From an uncultured Anaeroplasmataceae bacterium (GTDB taxonomy: Bacteria > Bacillota_I > Bacilli_A > Acholeplasmatales > Anaeroplasmataceae), in contig CAKQEA010000003.1 in the NCBI GenBank assembly GCA_934229785.1, forward strand, positions 62,001 to 126,000: DNA of 64,000 bases. The letters run 5' to 3'. The translations under genes were made by a program, and so were the position numbers. The notes below the pieces were generated by a model. That model saw nothing but the letters and a program-made list of their open reading frames with translations, ran no database searches and was not told the origin of the DNA. Shown piece after piece: positions 37,536-46,759 of the stretch (the stretch's first letter is position 1; every line of letters begins with the position of its first letter).

Positions 37536-38885
37536 ATGAAACTAAAACTTGATTATAAGCATACTTTTTATATTGGTCTTGCTTTCTTTGCTATTTTAAT
37601 GCTATGGCAGGTCTATAATACATATTGTCCATTGATTTTAAATGATTTACTTGAAAATAAATTTAACAACGCTGATAGATTAACCTATGTAATAGGAATA
37701 ATTATGGCATTAGATAATTTAGCGGCTCTAATTCTTATGCCAATTTTTGGTAATTTATCTGATAAAACTAAAACCAAATACGGTAAAAGAATGCCATACA
37801 TTATTATTGGAATGTTTGCATCTTTAATAACATTTCCTATGATTAGTGTATTTTATATTTATAATAATTTAATTGGTGTTGTAATCTTTATGGGATTATT
37901 TTTAACTATTATGCAGTGTTATCGTTCTCCTGCAGTTGCCCTTATGCCTGATATTACGCCTAAACCACTTCGTAGTAGTGCAAATGGAATAATTAATCTT
38001 GTTGGTTATATTGGAGCTATTTTGGGTGGAGTATTAGCGATGATTTTTAAAAAGCATGAAGGAGATGTTTTTTCTTTAACTTATTTATGGCCATTTTTAA
38101 TCTCTTCTATTTGTATGTTATTCGCAATGATTTTTTTAGCTATAAAAATTAAAGAGCCTAAGCTTTTACAACAAAATAAAGAGGCGATTGAATTTGGTGA
38201 AAAATTTAGTCAAAGTGTAGATGAGATTAAAGAAAATTCAAAGCTTACAAAAAATAATTTTATTAATTTACTTGTAATTTTATTTGCTGTATTTTTTTGG
38301 TTTATGTCATTTAATGCTATTGAAACCTTCAATAGCTTATTTTGCCAAAAAATTTTAGGTACCTCAAGTATTCATGGAACTTTTACTATTTTGCTTACTG
38401 TTTCTTCATTAATTTCATTTATTATTTTTCCACCACTTTGTAACAAGATAGGTAGAAAGTGGAGTATAGTTATTGGAATTTTGTTATTAGTATTTGGTTT
38501 TGGCTTTATTGCTGTTGCATGCTTTACAATGAAAATTAATTTTGTTAGAATTATTATTTATTGCAATACAGTGATTATTGGTATAGGATGGGCACTTATT
38601 AACATAAATTCATATCCTATGATTGTTGAAATGTCATCAGCTGATAACATTGGTAAATTCACTGGATATTATTATACAGCATCAATGATTGCTCAAACAA
38701 TAACTCCTATTCTTATTGGACTTATTATGTCATTTAGTTCAATTGGATTGAAGCTTTTATATGTATATGCTGCAATTATGATGCTAATTGCTTTAATAAT
38801 ATTCCTTTTTTCAAAAGAGAAAAGAAATGTTAATATAACAGAAAAAAAGACTTTGCTAGAAAAAATTGGAGATATTGAGGATTAA
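37536..38885 (+). CDS. Major facilitator superfamily transporter (SLC45/GPH-like)
   Basis: A 449-residue, ~12-helix transporter. The loop 2-3 motif G-N-L-S-D-K-T-K-T-K-Y-G-K-R-M-P-Y matches MFS/GPH sugar-type symporters, and a second copy-like G-R-K-W-S appears in the middle. The substrate cannot be read from sequence; sugars or glycosides are the best guess. The ATG at 37536 is used because TGGAGG sits just before it; an ATG at 37524 would include that site. It is three bases upstream of the acetyltransferase gene, forming a small operon. Confidence 0.85.
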   Translation: MKLKLDYKHTFYIGLAFFAILMLWQVYNTYCPLILNDLLENKFNNADRLTYVIGIIMALDNLAALILMPIFGNLSDKTKTKYGKRMPYIIIGMFASLITFPMISVFYIYNNLIGVVIFMGLFLTIMQCYRSPAVALMPDITPKPLRSSANGIINLVGYIGAILGGVLAMIFKKHEGDVFSLTYLWPFLISSICMLFAMIFLAIKIKEPKLLQQNKEAIEFGEKFSQSVDEIKENSKLTKNNFINLLVILFAVFFWFMSFNAIETFNSLFCQKILGTSSIHGTFTILLTVSSLISFIIFPPLCNKIGRKWSIVIGILLLVFGFGFIAVACFTMKINFVRIIIYCNTVIIGIGWALININSYPMIVEMSSADNIGKFTGYYYTASMIAQTITPILIGLIMSFSSIGLKLLYVYAAIMMLIALIIFLFSKEKRNVNITEKKTLLEKIGDIED

Positions 38886-38888
38886 AGT

Positions 38889-39659
38889 ATGTATAAGAAA
38901 GAAGATTTAATTGAAGAAATAAAAATGTGCGGAATTAAAAATGATGATGTCTTGATGATTCATAGTAGCTTTTCTTCTATTAAAAATATTGAAGGTGGAA
39001 GTAAAAGTGTTATTTCTGCTTTTAAAAATGTTGTAAATAATGGTATTTTGTTGTTCCCAACTCATACTTGGGCTAGTATAAAAAATGATGGTGATATTTT
39101 AGATTTAAAAAAGCCTAATTCATGTGTAGGCTATTTAACTAATGAGGTAATATTAGATTCTGATTTTGTTAGAAGCAAGCATCCTACCCATTCTGTTTGT
39201 GCATATGGACCTAAAGCTTTGGAGTATATTTCAGATGATGTTAATAGTAAAACACCTGTAAGTCCTAATGGTTCATTTGGTAAATTAAAATTTGGTGGAA
39301 AAATTTTATTTATTGGTTGTTCTTTAAGTAAAAATACCTTTGTTCATAGTGTTGAAGAGGAAATGAATGTCCCAGATAGATTTACAAGTCATATTTATAC
39401 TTTTTATACTAAATATAATGATATTATCAATGAGTTTCATATGCCTAGACATTATAATGAATTATGCCCTCACATTTCAGATAATTATGAAAAGCTTTTA
39501 CCAATAATGCTTGATTTAGGTATTGCTAAAAAAGTTAAAATTTTAGATAGTTTATCTTATTTAGTTGATGCTTATGAATGCAGAGAGCTTGTAATTAAAA
39601 TATTAAAATCTGATATTCATGCCTTTGATGATTTAAGAGATATTAAAAAATATATTTAA
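38889..39659 (+). CDS. AAC(3)-family N-acetyltransferase
   Basis: A 256-residue member of the aminoglycoside 3-N-acetyltransferase fold (YokD-like). M-I-H-S-S-F-S-S, T-H-T-W (substrate/CoA pocket) and H-P-T-H-S-V-C-A-Y-G, F-I-G-C-S-L-S-K-N-T-F-V-H-S-V-E are typical. Family members acetylate amino groups with acetyl-CoA; many chromosomal copies do not confer resistance and act on sugars or unknown amines. Pairing with an MFS transporter could suggest uptake or efflux of the same compound, which is speculative. Confidence 0.85.
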   Translation: MYKKEDLIEEIKMCGIKNDDVLMIHSSFSSIKNIEGGSKSVISAFKNVVNNGILLFPTHTWASIKNDGDILDLKKPNSCVGYLTNEVILDSDFVRSKHPTHSVCAYGPKALEYISDDVNSKTPVSPNGSFGKLKFGGKILFIGCSLSKNTFVHSVEEEMNVPDRFTSHIYTFYTKYNDIINEFHMPRHYNELCPHISDNYEKLLPIMLDLGIAKKVKILDSLSYLVDAYECRELVIKILKSDIHAFDDLRDIKKYI

Positions 39660-39670
39660 TATGAAATTAT

Positions 39671-39700
39671 AGTTACTAACGATTTGTTGGTAACTTTTTT
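39671..39700 (+). terminator. Rho-independent terminator
   Basis: AGTTACTAAC-GATTT-GTTGGTAACT followed by six T. Confidence 0.9.
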
Positions 39701-39815
39701 AATTTTTTCTAAATAAAACTTGAAATATTGTAATTATTTTCAAGTTATTTTAGTGTTTTAGAAACATAAAATTTTTTTTAAAATTTATATAATTTTTTTG
39801 TAAAAAAATGTTATT

Positions 39816-39841
39816 TTCTCACTATTATTATTAGTGAAAAG
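39816..39841 (+). repeat. 26-bp direct repeat with internal palindrome, copy 1
   Basis: Identical to 41063-41088. The element is itself palindromic (CACTA...TAGTG, flanked by TTCT and GAAAAG). Each copy lies just upstream of a broken PD-(D/E)XK transposase-family gene. Confidence 0.85.
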
Positions 39842-39873
39842 GAAAAAAACTAACATAGTTTTAGGTGAGGAAA

Positions 39874-40685
39874 ATGTATGAAATAGAAAATGAAGAAATT
39901 TTAAAAAGATTAAGAAAGAGGTATTATAATTTATCCAATGATAAGGCATTTAAATATGCATTCACAAACAAAAGATTTCTATCTATGTTTTTATCTATAA
40001 TGTGGAACAAAAAGATAAAACCAAAATGTATTGAAATTATCGATTCTCATGTTAAGGCTCAAGATGTTGATAATAAACAAATAGCTTTTGATGTTAATGG
40101 TGTTGTTCAAGATGGTTCAGTTAGAGTATTTCTTGATTTAGAAATGCAAAAAAGAAAGCCTAAAGAATACAATATGAATGATAGGATTTCATATTATTAT
40201 TCAAGAGATAAGGCATTAAGTGTAAGCGTTGGTGAAAATTATAGCTCATCAAGAGTTGAATGTATCTTATTTACAGATTATGAGCCTGATAATGATGACA
40301 GATGAATGAAATAAGATTTGTAAATACCTATGATAATAGTTATTTTACACCAGATAGAATTATAGTTATTCAATTGCAAAATTTAAATAATTGCAATATA
40401 ATTGAATTGAAGGAATTTCTATTAGGCTTCAAAGTGAGTAAGAGGCTATCTAGTAATAAGACTCTATTTGGTAAGGAGGTTGAAAAAATGCTAGACGATA
40501 TCAACAAATCTGTGTGGATAAAAGAACAGATAGTAAGGGCAGAGTATGAGGCAGCCTTAAAGAAAAAATATGATAAAGAAAGAGAGCTTGAGATTAAAAA
40601 ACTTTATTTAAATGGTAGTTCAATTGAATTAATAAGCACTTCTTTTAACATGTCTATTGATGAAGTTAAAAAAATAATTGGTTAA
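39874..40685 (+). pseudogene. PD-(D/E)XK nuclease-family transposase (Rpn-like), frameshifted
   Basis: Two overlapping frames (39874-40305 and 40302-40685) together make one ~270-residue protein of the Rpn/PDDEXK_2 family. The first has N-D-K-A-F-K-Y-A-F, the nuclease-core stretch D-L-E-M-Q and R-I-S-Y-Y-Y-S; the second has the usual K-E-F-L-L-G-F middle and a C-terminal L-N-G-S-S-I-E-L-I...S-I-D-E-V helix-turn-helix-like tail. The change of frame lies at ~40299-40302. These proteins are RecA-independent recombination-promoting nucleases. An ATGA overlap could in principle allow coupled translation, but a frameshift is more likely. Confidence 0.78.
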
Positions 40686-40754
40686 TTATAAAACTACTTG
40701 TTAATTAACATTTTATTTAATACTAAAACAAATAAATTTAATCAAAATAAAATA

Positions 40755-40815
40755 GGGAGTAGCCTAAGATAATTTGAATAAAAGATAATCAAATTATTTA
40801 GGGTTACTCCCTTTT
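40755..40815 (+). terminator. Long inverted repeat, terminator or mobile-element end
   Basis: GGGAGTAGCC-TAAGATAATTTGA and TCAAATTATTTA-GGGTTACTCCC form a ~23 bp imperfect stem around a short loop and end in CTTTTG. The length is unusual for a terminator. Confidence 0.65.
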
Positions 40816-41062
40816 GTTAATGTTAGGAGTTCTTTCTATTTGTTATGTTCAATCAAAAAGTTGGGGACATATCATTAATATTACCATTAGAAATAAGCCA
40901 CTTATAAAAGAGGTAGATACTATAGCATTAAATGATAGTAAATTACTATATCAATAGATTTATGTGAGGTATTTGATGTGTACCATTATAGAATATTATG
41001 ATTACCAACTTTTGGGTTGAACTTAGCAATTTTTTTAAAATATTTTGTAAAATTTTGAAGTA
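40816..41062. other. Intergenic region with a possible transposase-family fragment
   Basis: A short frame at ~40856-40956 reads K-V-G-D-I-S-L-I-L-P-L-E-I and may be a fragment of another nuclease-transposase gene; I cannot confirm it. The rest is AT-rich. Confidence 0.25.
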
Positions 41063-41088
41063 TTCTCACTATTATTATTAGTGAAAAG
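41063..41088 (+). repeat. 26-bp direct repeat with internal palindrome, copy 2
   Basis: Identical to 39816-39841 and located ~75 bases before the second broken transposase-family gene. Confidence 0.85.
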
Positions 41089-41162
41089 ATAAAAATATCT
41101 ATCTTTTCATAAGCATAAGAATTAATTGTTTTTATGTTAATATACATAATAGGAGGAAAAAT

Positions 41163-42149
41163 ATGCAAGATGGAATTACATTAATTGAATTTATTAAAAT
41201 TCAAAGGGGCAAGGAGATACCAGTTACTAATGATATGTGCTTTAAGTATTCATTTAGTAATGAAAGCTTAGTTAAGAAGCTTCTAATTGGTTTGGATTAT
41301 GGTATTAAGAGTACTGATAAGGTAGAAATTGATACTGAAGTTGGTGTTGGTACTGTAGGTGTAAAGATTGGAGAAAAAAGGTTTGATCTCAAGGTTTAGA
41401 ATACGACTTTAGAACCAAATGAGACCTATGCATTAGAGATGCAGGATTATTATGCTGATATGGAATTTAAGGGATTCTTTAAATTTCTTTTGAAGGTAAC
41501 AACAAGTTTAGAAGAAAGTAAGAGCTATGTTACAAATATAAGTGAGCTTGAGAAGAATCATGTAATTATTTTTGATAATTGTACAAGCCCTAGTGATGGA
41601 AGGTTAAACACAGAGATATTTTGTGCTACTAGAAGAGATGGGATGACAAAAAAATTTTATGAGAGTAAATATTATGATGGAGAAGTAATTATCTTCTATT
41701 TGAATAATATTATGAAATCTGATAAAATTGAATGTAGTGAAGATAGGTCAGTTGAAATATTAAAATCACTAAAATATAATAGTGACGAGTTATTAGAAAG
41801 TGGTGATGAATTTATGAAAGAGCTTGGAGAAAGAGTTAAGGAATTTAATGCTGATGAACTAAAAAGGGAAGCAGCATTTGAGGCAATGTGGGAAGAAATC
41901 AATAAAAGAGCTATTGAAAAGAAGGTACGTTCTTTAGAAAAAAGCGAAGAGGAAGCTAGAAGAGAAATAGCTGAGGCTAAAGAGGAAGCTGCTCAAGCAA
42001 GAGAAGAGACAGCTCAAGCAAGAGAAGAGACAGCTCAAACTAAGGAAAAAGTGATTGCTTCAGCATCTAAGTTTAAAAAACTAGGTTTATCTATTGAAGA
42101 AATTATGGAGCTAACAGGTTTAGATAAAGATACTATTAATAATTTATGA
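41163..42149 (+). pseudogene. PD-(D/E)XK nuclease-family transposase (Rpn-like) with in-frame stop
   Basis: Starts after AGGAGG. A single TAG at 41397-41399 splits an otherwise continuous frame of ~328 codons just before the nuclease-core segment Y-A-L-E-M-Q. The N-terminal T-N-D-M-C-F-K-Y-S-F, the E-x-Q region and the C-terminal coiled coil (E-E-A-R-R-E-I-A-E-A-K, A-Q-A-R-E-E-T repeats) with L-S-I-E-E-I-M-E-L-T-G-L tail fit the Rpn/PDDEXK_2 family. Unless the stop is read through, only a C-terminal fragment could be made. Confidence 0.8.
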
Positions 42150-42361
42150 TTTAGAACAAAAGTAGTATTAGCTGGATAAGACAAGATTGTTAAACTTAAT
42201 GGCTTTATTGTTTAATTTATCTTTTTTGATTTTATTTTAAAAAAATATGGTTTTTTAACACACTTATATTCAAAATGTATGCGTTTTATAGTAAAATATA
42301 TGTAAGAAGTATATTTGTATATAAAAAATCATATATTTTGAATACTGGATAAATAATTTTG
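42150..42361. other. Spacer before the riboswitch-controlled cluster
   Basis: AT-rich, no gene recognised; ends at the riboswitch promoter. Confidence 0.3.
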
Positions 42362-42390
42362 TTGACAAATATTTTTAATTGTCATAAAAT
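42362..42390 (+). promoter_or_regulatory. Promoter of the c-di-GMP-controlled export cluster
   Basis: TTGACA (42362-42367), 17-base spacer, TAAAAT (42385-42390). Transcription should begin at ~42397, at the first bases of the riboswitch. Confidence 0.82.
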
Positions 42391-42503
42391 TATAGGCGTA
42401 AAAAGGCAAAACTACAGTAATGTAGTGACGCAAAGCTATAGGGTCCAAGAATGGATAGCCAGTTGCACTATGATTTTTTTAATTATATTGCAATTGGTTT
42501 TTT
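42391..42503 (+). promoter_or_regulatory. Cyclic di-GMP class I (GEMM) riboswitch with overlapping terminator
   Basis: The aptamer shows the GEMM-I landmarks in order: GGCAAAAC (42405), a hairpin ACTACA-GTAA-TGTAGT with a GNRA tetraloop, the invariant GACGCAAAGC (42427-42436), the TATAGGGTCC receptor segment and the 3' strand GGATAGCCAGTTGCACTAT (42453-42471). CCAGTTGCA (42459-42467) is also complementary to TGCAATTGG (42489-42497), which is followed by TTTTTTTGTTTTT, so a terminator competes with the closing aptamer helix. Ligand binding should therefore prevent termination: an ON switch. The downstream gene starts at 42530 after AGGAGGGGG. Confidence 0.93.
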
Positions 42504-42529
42504 TGTTTTTATTAGAAGGAGGGGGAAAA

Positions 42530-43264
42530 ATGAAAAGCTTTATATCTATATTTAAAACTAAAGGTTTTATGATAGCTATGATGATTGGCTTTTTCATTAC
42601 CTCTTTATTAATTGTTCTTGCTATGCTTTTAGGTAATGAGGCTGGTAACTTTGTTATTCAGGTTGAAAGTGGAGATAAGGATAAAAGTATTTCCATTACA
42701 GATAACGAAGAAGATATTGTATTTACTAATAAACTTGTTACTCCTGGTATGACTGGTATGGCTTGTACAACTCCAAGATTGTTTTTAGGTGATAGAAATC
42801 AAGAGCAATCTATTGCTAGTTCTTGTTCTTCACTTGGTAGAAATAATGATTTACAGGATAGGTATTCTGTTTATTTATATACTTTTGATATTGTTAATAC
42901 AGGTACAGGTCCTTTAAATATGGAAATATCTATGAATATTTCTAATGTTGAAAGAAGAGTTGATGAGGCAATTAGAATTATGACTTATAATCCTTCTGAT
43001 GCTAATGAGACTATTCATGTTTATCAAAAACGTGATGCTGATAATACTATTTATCAGTATTATCCACGTACTCCGGAGTATTTTAATGATTCAACTGCTT
43101 TTACTCAATCTGCTTATATTTCAGCTAATACTGATGGTGCTGGTTTTGAGAGATTGCGTTATTCAGTTTTCTTTTGGATTGAGGGTTATGATCCTGAGGC
43201 AACAGAGGAGATTATTGCTAATGGAACTATTAAATTTACTTTAAATATTAGTGTAACAAATTAA
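42530..43264 (+). CDS. Membrane-anchored extracellular protein, first gene of the c-di-GMP-controlled cluster
   Basis: A 244-residue protein. The ATG at 42530 follows AGGAGGGGG; the longer frame from 42359 runs through the riboswitch and is not real. Residues ~11-33 form one hydrophobic segment, and the rest is predicted to be an extracellular beta-rich domain with two Cys (M-A-C-T and S-S-C-S). It lacks the S-T-Y-A-W signal signature of the next genes, so it is likely retained as a membrane anchor. Its C-terminal V-F-F-W-I-E-G-Y-D-P matches the motif shared by the whole tandem family. A role as fibre anchor or initiator, comparable to TapA with TasA, is an inference. Confidence 0.72.
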   Translation: MKSFISIFKTKGFMIAMMIGFFITSLLIVLAMLLGNEAGNFVIQVESGDKDKSISITDNEEDIVFTNKLVTPGMTGMACTTPRLFLGDRNQEQSIASSCSSLGRNNDLQDRYSVYLYTFDIVNTGTGPLNMEISMNISNVERRVDEAIRIMTYNPSDANETIHVYQKRDADNTIYQYYPRTPEYFNDSTAFTQSAYISANTDGAGFERLRYSVFFWIEGYDPEATEEIIANGTIKFTLNISVTN

Positions 43265-43339
43265 AATTTAATTTGTTTAATTAGTTGTTATTGTTAAAGC
43301 TATAGCATTTAACAACTTAGAATAGGGAGGTGGCTACAA

Positions 43340-44335
43340 ATGAATAAATTACGTAATAAGTTACTACTTAGTATTTGGATGCTTGTAGCTACTACAATTA
43401 CTTTGGCTTCAACTACTTATGCTTGGTTTGCTTCAAACAAAGAGGTTGGTCTTGATGATTTTGATTTAGAATTAGAAACTCAACAAAATATGCTTGTTTC
43501 TATTGATGGTGTTAATTTCTCATCAAGAATTACTAATGAAGAGTTAAAAAGAGGTATTGTTGCTAAGTATAATGGTATTGATGTAAAAGATGTTAATGAT
43601 ATAAGTTCATTTGATAATATTCACCTTCAATGTGTTACATATGATGGTACAACATTTAAGAAAATTACAGATAAAGTAGATTCTAATAAAAATTATATTT
43701 TAGAGGAAACTTCAGTATCCTCTGGTATGTTTATTTCTTTTGATTTGTGGTTTCAATACACTTCTTTTAAAAATGATAGTTCTTCATATTATGTAACTTT
43801 TGTTGGAGATTCTTATTCTGATAATAATGTTTCAGGTTCTTATTTAAATGGCAGTAAAAATGATGTTAAACTATATAATAAGCTTACAACTATAGATAAG
43901 AATTATAATTCTGGTGATGTTATTACTATTAACACTGGTGATGCTTTAAGACTTGGTGTTTCTACTAATGAATCAGAGAATTTGATTTTTGAGCCTAATG
44001 ATGGTTTATCATCTTATGCAATTTCAGGTGAAACTATTCCAAAATATAATCCAGCATATAATCCTATGCTTACTTATTTTAATAATATAAATTTAGGTAA
44101 TTTAGCTCCTATTAGTGAAAATGTTGATGTGTATAAAAATACTATTAAGAACTTTAATTCTGATACTAAGCTTGGTGTTTTCACTAAGAATGATGATAAT
44201 GTGTATAACACTGTTAAGATTACAATTAGTGTTTGGCTTGAAGGTATGGATGGAGATTACATTATTGGTTGTACAAATACATCTTTAAGTATGCTTCTTA
44301 ATTTCTGTGTTAAGAAGTATGAGGAGGTGGAATAA
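43340..44335 (+). CDS. SipW-type exported protein (TasA/CalY-like signal), paralogue 1
   Basis: A 331-residue secreted protein with a SipW-type signal peptide: basic start, hydrophobic core, then S-T-T-Y-A-W-F-A-S-N near residue 28. The mature part is Asn/Ser/Asp-rich and predicted beta sandwich. Shared features with its neighbours are V-S-I-D-G-V-N-F-S-S early, a D-A-L-R-L-G-V-S segment in the middle, F-E-P-N-D-G, and S-V-W-L-E-G-M-D-G-D near the C-terminus. AGGGAGG precedes the ATG. The stop overlaps the next start (TAATG), so paralogues 1 and 2 are probably made together. No experimentally known homologue was recognised. Confidence 0.75.
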   Translation: MNKLRNKLLLSIWMLVATTITLASTTYAWFASNKEVGLDDFDLELETQQNMLVSIDGVNFSSRITNEELKRGIVAKYNGIDVKDVNDISSFDNIHLQCVTYDGTTFKKITDKVDSNKNYILEETSVSSGMFISFDLWFQYTSFKNDSSSYYVTFVGDSYSDNNVSGSYLNGSKNDVKLYNKLTTIDKNYNSGDVITINTGDALRLGVSTNESENLIFEPNDGLSSYAISGETIPKYNPAYNPMLTYFNNINLGNLAPISENVDVYKNTIKNFNSDTKLGVFTKNDDNVYNTVKITISVWLEGMDGDYIIGCTNTSLSMLLNFCVKKYEEVE

Positions 44336-45414
44336 TGAATAAGAAGATCGTTAGAAAGCTTATTATGTTAGGCTTTACTGTGTTTTTGACTTCATTTGCT
44401 TTAATTAGTTCTACCTACGCTTTCATTATTTTAAGAAATGATGCTGGTATTGAGGATTTCACTTTTGGAGTTAAGGCTGTTGAGGGTTTACAGTTATCTT
44501 TAGATGGTAAGAATTTCTCTCAAGATATTTCATATGATCAGATTACTTCTAAGATTGAGGAAAATGCTCATGTTTCTTTTGATGCTATTAAGTTTAATGG
44601 TGTAACTCCTAAAGCAGAAAATGGTAAGGTTTTGTATAATGGTAATAGCAATGTTCCGTTGTTTGTTAAGGATTCTTTAGTGTTAGATCCTACTGCTGAT
44701 CCAACTGGTAAGAATGATATTTTCTATAGACATAAAACTGCGGATGCTTCAAGTAATGAATTTGTTTATTTTGATTTGTATTATAGGATTGCATCTACTT
44801 CTAGTTTAGATTATACGAAGAGGTATAATTTGAAATTTTACCCTGATAGTGAAGGTGATCCAGGAACTAAGATTACTTCTGATGAATCAACTGTTATTTT
44901 AACTAATGCATGTAGAGATGTTAAATATGAATATACAACAAATAGTGTAATTACTGTTAAGAATGAAGATGCAATGCGTTTAGGTGTTGTTGATGAAAAT
45001 AAATCTATTACTGTTTTTGAGCCTAATTATGGACATGGTTCTTCAGCTATAGAGGATGTTAGCTATAATGAGTCTTCTGATGAACAAGATGATTCAGGCT
45101 ATAATTATAATTTATATCATGATAAGAATTATAATTTAATGTATACATATTATAATTCTACTAATCCAACTGCATATTTTCAAATGGCTGCAGATGATAA
45201 TGAGAGTTTTCATACAGAGCATTCTTTTACTGATAAGGTTTTAGGTAGCTTTGAAGCTTTATTAGATGAGGGTGGTAAACCTTATAGTTATAATACTATT
45301 AAGTTAACTTTTGTATTATGGCTTGAGGGCTGGGATGCCGATTATATTTTCGGTGTTGAGGCTAATGAGATTTCTGTTAAGCTTAAGTTTAAGATTGAAG
45401 AGATTAAAGATTAG
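44335..45414 (+). CDS. SipW-type exported protein, paralogue 2
   Basis: A 359-residue paralogue of the preceding gene. The signal peptide ends in S-S-T-Y-A-F, the mature part has L-S-L-D-G-K-N-F-S-Q, D-A-M-R-L-G-V-V, F-E-P-N-Y-G-H-G, and the C-terminal motif is F-V-L-W-L-E-G-W-D-A-D-Y. Predicted to be cleaved by the SipW-type peptidases of the same cluster and to form part of an extracellular structure. A 145-base gap follows. Confidence 0.75.
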   Translation: MNKKIVRKLIMLGFTVFLTSFALISSTYAFIILRNDAGIEDFTFGVKAVEGLQLSLDGKNFSQDISYDQITSKIEENAHVSFDAIKFNGVTPKAENGKVLYNGNSNVPLFVKDSLVLDPTADPTGKNDIFYRHKTADASSNEFVYFDLYYRIASTSSLDYTKRYNLKFYPDSEGDPGTKITSDESTVILTNACRDVKYEYTTNSVITVKNEDAMRLGVVDENKSITVFEPNYGHGSSAIEDVSYNESSDEQDDSGYNYNLYHDKNYNLMYTYYNSTNPTAYFQMAADDNESFHTEHSFTDKVLGSFEALLDEGGKPYSYNTIKLTFVLWLEGWDADYIFGVEANEISVKLKFKIEEIKD

Positions 45415-45559
45415 TATTTTATATTATTTTATTTTGATGTTAAAAACATTAAATATTTATTTTATAAAGTATTTAATTTTATCTTATATATTGTAGTATC
45501 GAAATTAGAGGTTATTTCTAATTTTAGGTTAATTAAATTTTAAAAAAAGGGGGTTAAAT

Positions 45560-46651
45560 ATGAAATATAGAAGAAAAATATTTTCGAGCTTTATGACCTT
45601 ATTGCTTTTAGTTGTAACATTTACTTCAACTACTTATGCTTGGTTTAAAATCAATAGTAATGCTGAAATTTCAGGCTTTGATTTTAAGGTTGAGGGCGCT
45701 AATGGTATTTTTGTTTCAACTGATAATGTTCACTTTTCTTCTGATTTATCAAGTGAAAGTATTACTGATGCGATTATATTAAGTAAGAATAAGGATAAAT
45801 TTAAGTATAATAGTGATGGTAAGTTGGTTTATGCTAATATCGATAGTGTTGTTAGTGCTAGTGATAAGGAAAATGAGTTAAAAAATATTTTATTGTTACC
45901 TGTAACATCAACTAATGGTTATGAATTAACTGATATGTATGGTACTAAGGTTAATGCTTCATCTGGTAGATTTGTTGAGTTTGATTTATATTTTAAGGCA
46001 GCATCAGAAACAGAATCTGATGGTTCTTATGATGTTTCATTGTTTTTAGCATCTGAATCTAAAACTGATGTAACAATGGGAAATAAGGTTATTAGACCTA
46101 CAACTATGTCATCAGATGTTGATAGTATTAAGCTAGTGGCAGATATGAATACTATTAATGGTGAATTAAGTAAGAATGATTTTATTAATAATGTTTATAC
46201 CCTTAATGCCTTAAGATTCTCTACAAGTTCTAAGTATTTAACTACTGTTGTTAATGAAGAATCTATGTTAGAAGAAGAAAAAGAAGTAGAAAAAAATCAA
46301 ATCTACGAATTCTACAATGGTTATGATTATGGAAGCTATCCTATTTTAAATGGTTCAGGTATTTATGATCCAACAACAAATGCTAGCTTTACATATTATA
46401 ACAATCAAAAGGCGTCAAAGATAAATCCATTATCCATAGCGCCACAAACCTACCGTTATGAACTAGGTACTAATAGAAATGATTCACCTATTATTACAAA
46501 TGTAAAATGTAACGGTACATCTAATTTAGTAACTTTTAGATTTTGGTTAGAAGGTTGGGATGCCGACTGTTTTGATGGACTATCAAAATCTATTAAAGTT
46601 AGTTTAACATTTACTTCATCTCAAAAGGATAAAGAAAATGTTAATCAATAG
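45560..46651 (+). CDS. SipW-type exported protein, paralogue 3
   Basis: A 363-residue paralogue starting after a strong AAAGGGGG site. The signal peptide carries S-T-T-Y-A-W-F-K-I-N. F-V-S-T-D-N-V-H-F-S-S, N-A-L-R-F-S-T and F-R-F-W-L-E-G-W-D-A-D-C-F are the family landmarks. A Glu/Lys-rich insert (E-E-E-K-E-V-E-K) occurs after the middle motif. The final Cys in the D-A-D-C motif is shared with paralogue 4. Function is inferred only from signal type and context. Confidence 0.75.
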   Translation: MKYRRKIFSSFMTLLLLVVTFTSTTYAWFKINSNAEISGFDFKVEGANGIFVSTDNVHFSSDLSSESITDAIILSKNKDKFKYNSDGKLVYANIDSVVSASDKENELKNILLLPVTSTNGYELTDMYGTKVNASSGRFVEFDLYFKAASETESDGSYDVSLFLASESKTDVTMGNKVIRPTTMSSDVDSIKLVADMNTINGELSKNDFINNVYTLNALRFSTSSKYLTTVVNEESMLEEEKEVEKNQIYEFYNGYDYGSYPILNGSGIYDPTTNASFTYYNNQKASKINPLSIAPQTYRYELGTNRNDSPIITNVKCNGTSNLVTFRFWLEGWDADCFDGLSKSIKVSLTFTSSQKDKENVNQ

Positions 46652-46694
46652 CATTTATAATTAATAAGAAATTATAAATACTATTATATAAAAC

Positions 46695-46718
46695 TTTCAA
46701 TCTAAGAAAGTATAAAAA
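46695..46718 (+). terminator. Weak hairpin before the major-subunit gene
   Basis: AACTTTC-AATCTAA-GAAAGT followed by ATAAAAAAAT; short stem and A-rich tail, so a processing or partial termination site is as likely as a terminator. Confidence 0.3.
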
Positions 46719-46759
46719 AATAGAGAAAAATTGGTAAAAAAATTTAGGAGAAAAAAATT

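Noticed and set aside
37536..39659. Antibiotic-resistance operon (efflux plus aminoglycoside acetyltransferase)
   Set aside because: The transporter resembles SLC45/GPH sugar-type carriers and chromosomal AAC(3)-fold proteins often have other substrates; no mobile-resistance context is seen.
42359..42529. N-terminal extension of the first cluster gene
   Set aside because: The frame reads through the c-di-GMP riboswitch and terminator; the proper start with AGGAGGGGG is at 42530.
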